Positions 13,001 through 25,621 of a stretch of 64,000 nt of DNA are shown piece after piece (the first letter of the stretch is position 1; each line of letters starts with the position of its first letter). The position numbers were made by a program, and so were the translations under genes. The DNA comes from Siphonodentalium dalli (Eukaryota; Mollusca; Scaphopoda; Gadilida; Siphonodentaliidae). The stretch is from assembly GCA_032622095.1 (NCBI GenBank), contig CP136067.1:133551990-133615989 (forward strand), read 5' to 3'. The notes beneath the pieces are model-generated. The model was not told the origin of the DNA, made no database searches, and saw nothing but the letters and a program-made list of their open reading frames with translations.

Positions 13001-16000
13001 TTGGACAGAAATAGACTGACGGTCAAGCTGATTTTAGGATGGGGTATGAACATACCATGTAAGGTATTTGATGGAAATAGACTGACGGACAAGCTGATTT
13101 TAGGATAGGGAGGACGGGTTCTTATGAACGTACCATATAAGCTATCGGCTGGAAGAACACAGTCGTGCTGCCGATAAGAGCATCCTGAGTATAATCTTCA
13201 TCGAATGGATCCTTTTCCTAAAACATAAATATCTCGAAGTTACTCAAATGAAGCCATACTGGCCATGACATGATAGAATATATATTATAAGTTACAGGGC
13301 GAGTTGTTGCTGGATACGGTGTCATATGAGCCGAGCCCAATATTAATCTTGCTGAGCCTCATGTCACTGTAGCAGGCAACTAAGAGTCTGGTAATGATTA
13401 CATCATGCTTTCCAATTTGAATTACTTGTACGAATCATGATAAAACTTCACACGCATTTATATAATGTTGTTATTTTTGTATTCAACTTTGATGTACTCT
13501 TTACATTAATGAATTTTTAAAATACCAGAAATACCAGAAAGGAACCCATTACTGTACAAATTATATGTATGTTCGTTCGACAAACTCTCTGACTGATTTT
13601 TCACACATATTAACCCTTTCATGCTTGGGTCTGCGCTGGTGCAGCATTAAATATCCTGTGCCAGTGCATTATCTTATATATGCGAGTCTCCCATATATAA
13701 GAGAATGCACTGGCTTACAAGTTCAAGGTAAATATTGTTAGGCCAATGCATTCTCTTATATATGCGAGGCTATATAAGAGAATGCACTAGCACAGCATCT
13801 TTAATGCTGCACCAGCACAGCTCCCATCATGAAAGGGTTTAAGAGTAGTCTCCCTTACCTTTGGCATATCCCACTCGTCCCCTTCAAGGAACTCCTGGTA
13901 CATCTCTTGCATGACATACTTCCTGTTTGTAAACTTCGGCTGAGACCACACCCACTCATGCTTTGTCTCCAAGTGCGTCACTTTTATCATCACCTGAAAT
14001 TTAACATTTAAATCAGTGAAAATTCAATTCAATTTCTGTTTTGGACTATTTAAGTAAAAAAAAAAGGGTTTTGGATCTCGGGCAATTTTTGTTTTCAAAT
14101 CAGTGATGGAGGGAGGCTTTAATTATTTCTGCACATAGTAAGTATGGTAGTGCTGAAATGGTTTGGGATTTTCAGGAGATGACTAGTCGACAGAGGTAAA
14201 CGAATACTAGTCGATTAGTTGGACCCCTTCCAAAATTTTGCGTTTCTATGCCCATATGTATAAAATGGGCCATGTGGCATCACAGTTTTGAGTATCCAAC
14301 TCTCCATGTCAGAACGTTCAAATGGAAAGCACGAGACCTGTATAATCTCCCGTATTGCCCGTGAGTCTCCCAATTTGATGTCTTAAACCCTGCGCTCCCG
14401 CAACCTCCATATAATTCTCACGGTTTGGTAATGCAGGTAATAAAATAATTTCATTTAAAATAAAAATTGTCGCCGGTAACCAGGAAGTAAATAAACTTGA
14501 GTTCACCACCCATGCATGACTGATGGCAAAGGCATCGTCAAAGGAACAATACATTAAGTTAATATGTGTTAACTGTTACAGTTTACGTGATAATTTGGTC
14601 CATGCAATGACACTGCTGTCGTGATAGCATATAGGTAGTGCTTTTTCCCAATTAAACGACTAGCAGATTTTGGGGTCGACTAATTTAATAATCGCATCGA
14701 CGTCGATTAGTCGGATAATCGTTCAACACTAAAGCATCATGACCGGATCACAGATCTGCAGTTATTGGGATTCGACCAGCTTTGCCATCGCTGGATGGCT
14801 TATATTGGCTTATGCAAAATGCACCTTAATACCGACTGAGCCATTGAAGCACCTGTATGTTTCAGTTTGACCTTGACCTACCTCTGTTCTGCCCTTGAGT
14901 TCTCCCCTGCCTTCAGGTGTCACTATCATCAGCTCAAATTTCATCTTCTTATCAAGCTCCTCGCTTATAGAGTTAGCTTCTTCTATATGTGGCATCATCT
15001 CGAGCAAGTCATTCTGTAGCAGCAGATCATCTGTGGATTATTAATCATCAATATTTACATAGCCGTCCGTTTTACACTAAATCCTGTTCGGTAATTGGTC
15101 AACTGCCAATTGATTCACCCGTTTCATACCCCAATAACACAGACAGTAAAATGAACATGACGTCACAAATTGTTGACCTAATCACTAAATGTGGCCGGCA
15201 GAATAATTGGTGCTTTTAAAAGTTCAGCCAAATTGCATCTGAAGCCAGTTATTTATATCGATCACATAATCGTTGGTAAGTGCTTGGAAATATTATTTTG
15301 GGCTGACATAATATTTAACCTCTTCGCTGCTATGACGTCCGTATCTATTACGGACGTAAAAGTGCACGCCGTGTGCTATATGGTCCGTAGGTACTACGGA
15401 CCTACTTCAGCACACTAGAAGTAGGCCATCATACATAACTGGAACTGAGAGATTAGTGCATCGGAATAACTGTATCTCGACGTTTCAAACAGTGTATGAT
15501 GTTCCACGATTGTGAACAATAAAAGCCTTTCAGCTGAGTCACTTTTATGGTTCATTTGGCATTCCCGCTATATTTTCCCATTGGAAAATGCCAATAACGT
15601 CAACAGCCCAGCACACGACGTCATAACGTCATTTAGCAGCGAAGAGGTTAATGTGCTGCGTGGGCTGGTCTCAAATTCTCGGCAGATTTGGTGAAAATAA
15701 ATAAGAATACAATCAGCGTTTTTAAGGGAATAAATCATCAAAAAGCTATATAAATATAATAAATGAATGTAGTGGGTGTGTGTTATTAGGGGATAAGGCG
15801 CTGTGGTCATTGGGGGGATATTTAGTGAGAACAATGTGCCCTAACAACAACAGCAGTACTGGAATCCCCAATAACACACACACCCATTACATTCATTTCT
15901 TAATTATATGGGAGGCTAAATTCACACTTTTCAGCATAATTCAATCGCGTCGCAGCCAACTTAATCCTTTTTTATTAAATTTATTCAATATTCAGTTATA

Positions 16001-19000
16001 AAAGTATACAAGCCTTAAAATAGTGTGCCTGTCATTTGCAGAATGAGGTCCGCAAAGGGTGAATTTAGTGATGCTACTCTGAACAGCAGGCTAGCATCAC
16101 CAAATTCACCCTCTGGGTACATCATTCGGCTTATGCCTCATCTTCTGGGAAGTATCTATAGTCTCAAATTAACATTGTTTTTAGTTAGTTTTTATCCTTC
16201 TATTCAGGCCTCAGCTTACCAGGCGAGTAGGGCGAAATAGTCGCCCTCGACGCCTCGAAGTCGCCTTAGTGTCGCGCCAGGGAGAAGTGAAGTCGCCCTC
16301 CGATTTCCCCAAAATTATCCTACGGCTGTAGTAAGCGATAAGCCATGCATGTTATAGTGTTACAAATCAATTATGAATATATCGCCTGCGAGTCAAACAG
16401 TGACAAAATGTTGACACAAGGTCGACTCCTTTTGTTTAACAGCGCTGAGTAAGTAAATGCGGTCTTCAATGTCCAGACAAGGATTATAATATATCAAACA
16501 AAGAAGCCTTCCGTTTTGGCCATACTTAATAAAGTGTTGGTTTCTGCTCGTCCCGACTGACTGCTTTAAAACCGCCGACTCAAATTATTATTATATTGCC
16601 GATTTAAACATTTTGTTTGTTTTAGTTCCGTCTTTGTGGTATTCCGTGTTTTTACGCAATAACAGAATGCTAATCGAACGGACCTCAAATAATTCTATTG
16701 AATCCGTACTCCCTTTAAATTATCCGATGTTGCCTGATGTTACTGAATATATTTGACGACAAAATTATCCGAGAGCACCATTTTATAGTGTGCAAATAAA
16801 GTTTTAATCGTTGTATTGCCTTGTTCGAAATAAAACGTGATCCATAACCGGAAAATCGTAATTTTATTCCCAATGATTCAGTGATTTTAGAGACACTCGG
16901 TAGTCGATGTCAAGACTCAAGGCCGTTAATTGTGGCATATATATGCAAACCAAATGCAACAAACAATCTATATTACATTTAAATGAAAAATTTGAATTTT
17001 TTTCCATGATAATGTTTTTTTCGTTTGTTTAACCTCATATTAAATAAATTATCAGATGAAATTATTCTCCAGTCTCTCACTTCTCCCTATTTTTCTCTCA
17101 CTTCTCCCTATTTCTGCCAGAGGGAGAAGTCACTTCTCCCTATTCTCAACCTGCAAGCTGAGGCCTGCTTCTATTCAGTTTCTATATCCCCTAATTTGCA
17201 GAAGATAAAATGAACAATCGAGGTGACCATTCTATGACTATACTATGCTAGCCTGCTGAGCGGGAAAGCATCACTAAGTTCACCCTCTGGTGACCTCATT
17301 CAATTCAATTCAAATCAATATAATAATATTAATATAGATATACTTTTTGATTTATTGCCACCATCCACATCAAATCCTGACTTTTTAGCGACTTCTTCCT
17401 GCGCCATTTCGAAGTTGATCTCTGGGAAGGGAATCTTTGAAGCATCTCGTTCTTTGGGGTTGATGTAAACATAATACTGTGTCGTACCAAATATTAATCT
17501 GTAAGAGAAAAACAATTAATTGAAAATACATGATTCAGACACAAATGTGTGGATTTCTGTAGAGAGCTAACTTAGGAAGGCTTACTCAAGTGAATGCGAT
17601 TGTTTTTGCAAAAAAGATCATATTTTTTCAGCAGTATAAAAATGAATTTGGTTGAAAATAATCTGCATTGGTATATTTTTATACCCCACCTCCATATAGT
17701 TTTTATGCACCCCTCACATAGTTATGTTTTATACCCTTCCTCACATAGGTATGTTTTTATACCCCCCACATAGGTATGTTTTATAACTCCCCACACAGTG
17801 GGCTAGCATCACTATATGGACACTCTGGGAACCTAATTCTGCTTAGGCCTAAACTGCTATGGGAGACCTAGGATCAGAATGAAGTCACCCAGTTCACGTT
17901 GGTGATGTTCACCCATTAGTCATCTCGATTATGCATTTATCTTCTGCAAATTAGGGGATATAGAAACTAAACAGAAGGGAAAAAGAAACTAAAAACTATG
18001 TTAATTTGAGACTATAGATACTTCCCTGAAGATGAGGCCTAAGCAGAATGAGTTCCCCAGAGGGTGATTTTAGTGATGCTAGCCTGCTGGGCAAGGTAGC
18101 GTCACTAAATTCACCCTCTGAGGACCTCAATCTGCAAATGACAGACACACTATTTCAAGGCTTGGTCATATCTTTCCTTGTAAACATACAGTAATGCCCT
18201 AAATAATCGACTAGTGAGAGCTTTCCGATGAATGGCAACAAGTCATATTTCCGACTAAATCCTGAAAAGTTACCCATAATTCTGCGGTGGTTAAGGAGTC
18301 GATTATTTTGGGCATTACTGTACTTGTCATTTTATTTCAGTACTGTTTTTGTCATGACTGGTTTGGTCATATATTTTCATGTAAACATACCTGTCGTTGT
18401 GTTTGAGTTCTGTTTTTGTCGTGACTGGTTTGCCATTTCTCAGCATCTTCTCGTTTGCCTCATGAGGCTCGATACTAAACACATCACCGGCTTTTGTGAT
18501 TGTACAATGAACGTCCAATATACTGAAATATGAGAAAAGCAGAAATTATATCAGTTAAAGGTACTCAATCCGATCAGAGGGTCCCCATATCATCAAGATA
18601 CAACAACAACATTTCTTCAAAATATGCTTTACTTGCAACAAAATAATGCTAACCACGGTCAACTATGGTATCAAATTTCCCAAAACGTGTTATTTATCAA
18701 CATTTTATTCAACGAAATATGGCCGTATTATCACTTCAGTATTCACAAAATTTGACCGTATTAACACTTGTTTTTAGAGTTATCCATCTTCATCTGCAAT
18801 TTTGACCAAGAACATCCATTTGATGGCGTGTTTCTGGGCCACGAATAATTGAAATAACAAACTTCAAAAATCGATATCTGATCACTCTGAGCTTTGATGG
18901 GTGGGTTCTTCGACTCGAATCAAATATTTTTTACACCTGAAGCCAAAGAAAAAATCATTTAGGAGCGTTAAATCGGATTGAGTACCTTTAACTGAGTACG

Positions 19001-22000
19001 GGACAGGACTCAGTCCAAAACAGCATCAACCCAACCGACATCCCAAGCTGCTGTGGACCGAAAAGACTTGGTCTATGTACTGTTAACAGCAGAGAGCTAT
19101 ATTCGATAAAAATTTGTGCATGCTTCAGCTGGCGATGCTGGTGAATTGAAAATCTGAGATATCCCCAAAGGCATACTTTATAAACATACTTTATAAACAA
19201 AATGATCATACGAGACATTTTTGACCGATCAAAGATTGAATTAAATGCATTATATGAGCTTTCAAACTCAAATATAAACAATCATTCCACATGACTCATA
19301 TTGATTTCACTGACCCACGTGCTTGTGTTGATATCTATCAAACATGCTATAATTAAAATACTCAACACTGATTGCAGAATATCTTATGATTTTGGGGCGA
19401 TTCCATTCATTACGCTTGGCTACAATGAGTAAATTACCCTGGGTAAAAGTGAATGGAATGATTTTTGGTGACCGGAGTAATCTAAAAATAAAAATATAGT
19501 TACAACTGCAAACAAAACATAATTTTTTATTCAGGAAATTTGACAAAACTCACTGAGAGCTTTCCGATGAATGGCAACAAGCCATATTTCCGACTAAATC
19601 CTGAAAAATTACCCATAATTATACTGTGGTTAAGGAGTCGATTATTTAGGGCATTACTGTAGATTGCTGTCTACTGAGGATTAGGAAAGACAGCTGAGCA
19701 ATTGAGTAAAATGTTATTTGCAAATGTTTATTACAGGGGGCGACTCAATCCCATTGAATGTAATAGGGCTTCACGGTATTTCGTTTTTTAGTCATATCGC
19801 GATACTGTTTTTGAAACCGTGTAGTTGGTTTCACTTTATGCAAATAGTCGGTACATCGTAGCCGCCGGTGTGGATATTAATACCGACGATATCACTATCA
19901 GTGTCAAGTATTTAACAACCCTCAACACCTCTAATGCTGAGACAAAGGCCATGGCTAACAGCCTCAGTTTAGCGTGGGCGTCAAAATTAATTAACTCTCA
20001 CTGCTCCATAAGCGTTTGTCAACACACTGCGGACAATCAAGTCGGCATGCCTCATTGAACGGGCGGAAATTGATGTTTATATAGTCTGTTCTCAGCTCAA
20101 TATTGCTGGAAGGTTTCCTGGTCAAATACAATAAAAAATGTGTGGTGTTTGTATAATCTGGAGACTCAATGACGCGCGTTCAACAGCGCCACAAAAGCTT
20201 ATCCATTAGACGTATAATGCTCTAACTGATTAGATAATTAATGAAAGGTATATAACTACACGATCAGGTATCAGTCCTATACATCCAGTTCTCATGCTAC
20301 TTTCGAAATGGAAAAGTTAAAATCAGATACGGACTTACTTCCAAAACCAAACACTACATCACCTGTGTGGACCTACTTTGGTTTAGAATCCGGCGACGAT
20401 GGCACACCCAAAGACGACTCACATGCGATATGCCGATTATGCAACAAGAAGGTGGCTGCAAAATCCGGCAACACATCAAACCTTCTTACTCATTTAAAGA
20501 ATAACCATCCTCCAACATATAGTAAGATTAACATTGTTCGGAAACGAAAGCGCGATGAAACGTACATACCAACAAAACAACCAATGATAACAAGCGCAGT
20601 GCAGGCATCATCATCATATGAAACGAACTCACGCCGATGGAACCTTCTGACATCATCAGTAACGGAACATATTGCAGGAGATATGGTTCCAATATACACC
20701 GTTGATCGTAAATTCTTTCGAAAAATGTTACGGAATTTCGATCCCAGATATCAGCTTCCCTGTCGGAATTATTTCAGTGATACTGCTATTCCAAAATTGT
20801 ATAATGATATGCGTGAGCGTGTGCTTCTGGAGATGAACGAGGTTGAGTTTTTCTCTGCAACAACCGATATGTGGTCGTCAATCGGAATGGTTCCTTATTT
20901 AGGGTTCACGGTGCATTTTATTGACAAGGACTGGAGCCTACAATCTCGTGTTCTAGAAACATTGTATTTCCCAGAGTCTCACACTGGTGCAAACATCGCC
21001 GAAGTTATGAAGGATGTACTGAAATCGTGGAACATAACAAGTTCGCAGTTAGTTTGTCTGACGACCGATAATGGCAGTAACATCGTCAGTGCTGCAGAAC
21101 AGTTAGAGTGGACTCGATTATCGTGTTTCGGCCACAATCTTAACCTTGCTGTTAACAATTCAATTAAAGATGACAAGCGTGTCACCAGAGGTCTCGCAGT
21201 GTGTCGAAAAGTGGTGTCTGCTTTCTCAACAAGTTGGAAACGGCGCCGTGCTCTCACTGTTGCTCAAAAGGAGTTGAAACTAGACCAGCATTCACTAATT
21301 GCCGATTGTCCCACACGATGGGGTACAAAGTATGACATGGTAAAGCGCATCTCGGAACAGGAGGCACCTCTTCGCAAAGTTCTTAGTTCCAGCAACAAAA
21401 CGTCACATTTAGTTCCCACATGGCAAGATAATGACGTATTTGAGGCTATCATTGAAGGACTCGAACCAGTGTCTGATTTTACGGACATATTATCGGCCGA
21501 AAACTATGTGACAGTATCTTCCCTGAAGCCAATGATGGACCACCTCGACACAGAACTACTTAAGACTGATAACAACAAGCACAAACTGACACGTGATGTG
21601 AAAAAGCGAATTAAGTCATATATGGATAATAAATATGACGACGATGAGACAGATCGACTCATTTGTTTGGCATCTTTCCTCGATCCACTCTACAAAAATC
21701 GTTTCCTAAATGAGGAGGACTTAAAGTTTGTCAAATTAGACATCACTGACGACAAAACAATGCATGTTGCCAATAAACCAACCACAGAAATAGTTGACGA
21801 CATTCAACCAGATGCTAAGAAGAAGAAGACACTTGCGTCACTGTTCGCTGCAAAAACTACAGTTTTCGATGGTGACACGTCTGATGATAAGTTCATTTCG
21901 AATGAGATTGACAGCTATCTGGCATTGCCATGTGCCACTGACGATACCAACCCATTGGACTGGTGGATAGTTAACAATAAACAATATCCGAATCTAGCAA

Positions 22001-25000
22001 AGTTCGCTAAGAAATATCTATGTGTTTGTGCAACAAGCGTTCCTTCTGAACGATTATTCAGTAAATCAGGAATGATTGTCGCACCGATGCGATCGTGTTT
22101 AAAACCAGAGAAAGTTAACATGCTATCATTTCTCGCTTCCAATTTGTGAAAATATGAAATCAATACATGTTTGCTGTTATTATTTACACGAGCTTCATTT
22201 TTAATGTCATAAGCGACCCGCAGTTGGTAGGGAATTCCCGATTACGTCAGGCACTTATAAATATATCTATCCGTCGTATAAAGAACGAAACTCAGGACCA
22301 TTTATATTAATTATTTATTTGATATACCTGTCAAAGCAACATGTGTTCATAATTATCATTATCAAATCAATAATGCTATATTTTTGTCTGCTTGCTACTA
22401 GTATCATTATCAAACAGTTCTAGTAACTTCTACTCAAATTTATTGGTGACGATATTTAGTCATATCGCGGTATCATTTTCCACACCGTAGTCGGTATTAA
22501 AATCCGGATACCGTGAAGCCCTAGAATGTAAGTGAGAGTATATGATGTTGAAACTTAACTAAGGACAGCTCATACCTTGGACCATGGAGTGGGATGTCAG
22601 CACTTGAGCTTTTGCCGACGGTGATTGACTCTGACTCGAAAAAGTGAATGATATGATCAGATAGCTGTGGATCCATATTCAAGTTGGATAGGTGAGGGAT
22701 GGTTTTCTTCTTAGCGATTCGATCTGAATCATCTATTGCAGACTAAAAAAAAAAGAATTTAAATAATCAGTACCAGTAGTGAGTAAACTCAATCATTAAT
22801 CAACCCTATCTTTATCATCCCTTTCATGACAGGAGTTGCGCTGGTGCAGCATTAAAGATCATGTGCCAGTGCATTCTCTTATATATGCGAGTCTCCCATA
22901 GTTCATATTAGAGAATGAACTGGCTTACAAGGTCAAGGTAAATATTGTTAGGCCAATGTATTCTGTTATATATGTATATGCATATATAACTTATAAGAGA
23001 ATGCATTGGCACAGGGTTTTTGCAAAATTTCAGGTAGCTCCAGTCATGGAAGGGTTAATTACTTATTAATGGGTAGTTCCCTTAGGAAATGTTCATATTA
23101 ATGGCCATTTGTTGAATATATTATCACAACTTTACCCATCAATTAATAGCAATCCTGTTATCTGTTTGTCTGTCTGTCGTCTGCTTATATTTCCTGAATA
23201 CCCCTCCAGATAAATAATAGACCATTCCAGTGTATATATACTTTTATAACTGAATGGGGGAATCCATTAAATAATGAAAGGGTTAACGGATAGGCCACAC
23301 ATTGGGTAGCCACGTCAATGTTGTTTTAAGCCAAATAACAGAGATAAGTCTTAACCCTTTCAGTGCCAAGTCCGATTTTTGTATCAACCCATATTTCCTT
23401 GATGATTTTTCAAATTTATTGATTATAATAATGTGATACATTGATGGAAAGAGCTCTTAGATTGATACAAAAATCGGACTTGGCACTGAAAGGGTTAAAG
23501 ACATACTATGGACTTGATCGCGTGCATGAGATTGATGTTAGTACTCCGCCGCTATGCTAACCTGGGGCATGTAGCATTCCACTAACATTGCCGAAAATTT
23601 CAAAGAAATCGACCAATTCACTCCATAGAAAACATCGTCTGAACTATGCTCAATTGTAAATATTTACATCTCAATTCAGGATGCAAATATCGGCAATAAA
23701 CTCAGACAAATGATTTTGCCATTGAGCATCATTGCATTTAATTAATATTTTAGAGTGACGGTGTGTGATGTCAATTTGGATAAATATTTGTAATAAATAA
23801 CTACTTTGAGCAAGATTATTATCAATTTATATTTGATCACCCAACCAGAGCGCTTCACATCAATTTAATTAAAATGAGTCAGACCAAACTACAGAATACA
23901 GATTCACAAAAGATAGCAGAACAAAGATTCAAACAGAGGGGGTGGGGGATACATACCCCGGCTTCTTTCAGTTTATCTTCGAACGTTTTCTTCATCTCCT
24001 CCATATCCTTCTGATTTTTATCCAGCAGACTCTTATACTCTGCTTCTAACTCTTGCTTAATCTGCTCCTTCTCTGTAGTGAAAAATACAGTAATGTCCTA
24101 AATAATTGACCACAGCAGAATTATGGGTAATTTTTCAGACTTTAGTCGGAAATATGGCTTCTTGCCATTAATCGGAAAGCTCTCACTGATTCACTGCATT
24201 GCACGAACAAATAATTGGTCTCTCACTGTAATTTTCTCATGAAATGGACCGTGGTAATGTAATTTAATGGGAAGGTTTTTCATGCAAAATGTGAATTTGG
24301 ATTAGTACAGATCCTCTAAGACTGTAAGCTAGCCCATGTCCAACAGGATGGTGTTCCAAAACTGTTTAGAGTACATCATGGAAAGAACGTTTATGTGGGA
24401 ATTTAATTCAAATGGAAGTTTACACCCAGAACTGAAATTATGCAGCTGGACCCACTCACTTTAGTTTTAAATTCAATAGCAGTTTTGAACGAAAAACTTC
24501 TGAACATTTAGAATGAAACAGTAGAAGCTCCTGAATTAAGATGCACATCGCATTCTTTCTATAAATACAAACCTTCTTCAGTGAGATCGTCATCATCACC
24601 ATCAGCTCCGCCCCCAGCTTTTATCATATCCATGGAGATGTTCCCAGAAGCCATTGCAGCCTTAAGTTTCTCGTTCTCCTCCTGAAGCTCTCGGATGAGT
24701 TTTTCTGTTGGGTCCTCGTTCACCGATGCCTTGGTTTTAATCTGTTTGGCTCTATCAGCTGTGGTTAAGAACAAAGTATCATGTTCATTAAGAGAATATA
24801 AGTACATCTACATCTATACTTCATATGTATTGAGGGTTTAAGATTTCCAGTTACGTATATACAACAGTGATTTAAAATGTCAAATTTATCATCACCTTTC
24901 TAATTATGGCAGTGAAAACAGTGCATATAGATGTCAAAGAATGTCAATTTTGTTATTAAAAATTGACAAAATAATTAATGATGTCCCTTTAAAACTTCAA

Positions 25001-25564
25001 AATAATATGAAATAAATCAATAGATTATTTAATATCAAACAAGATAATATCCTGTAGACGTCACTTGTTCCAAACATGTGCTTGTAACCTTGAATACATC
25101 AGTAAATTGGGGAAATTCACCAATTCTTTAACTTTTTCTCTTTTTTTGCTATCTATTACCAAGAGCATCGATAGGATGTGGCAAAATACATCAAAATAGC
25201 CATTTCGAACTGTACTACTACTACTACTACCGCAAAATACAATAACAATTTGAGCTTACAAAGAATATCTGATATACCCCTAATTCTATCTTTGTCTGTA
25301 TTTTTAGCACATAAATACACATACCAACTTTAATCCAAACTAGATCTATCGATTGGAACGAAAATTGAGTGCGAATTCCAACAAAAAGGGCTTTAACTCT
25401 GGTGAAAATTGGCAGGCAGAACTCAAATTCGAACTTGACCTATATTTTGTGTTAGTATACCCCACATAACAAATTTCATTCCATTCAGTTCAGACTTACT
25501 AAAGAAAGTTATCATCAGGAAACCAAAAAAAAAGCAAACGGATGAACAGATGGACCGACGGACG

Positions 25565-25621
<57 letters not shown>

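Larger units (their letters stand above)
19764..22523 (+). mobile_element. Complete hAT transposon, 2760 bp, TSD GAATGTAA
   Basis: Inverted ends TAGGGCTTCACGGTAT / ATACCGTGAAGCCCTA are perfect over 16 bp. The 8-bp flanks 19756-19763 and 22524-22531 are both GAATGTAA. A TTAGTCATATCGCG motif recurs near both ends in direct orientation, a candidate transposase-binding repeat. It contains one intact transposase gene and sits in the kinesin intron between exons 13 and 14, opposite in strand to the host gene. Confidence 0.95.

Noticed and set aside
20490-22163. Minus-strand frames over the transposase
   Set aside because: Shadows of the plus-strand transposase gene.
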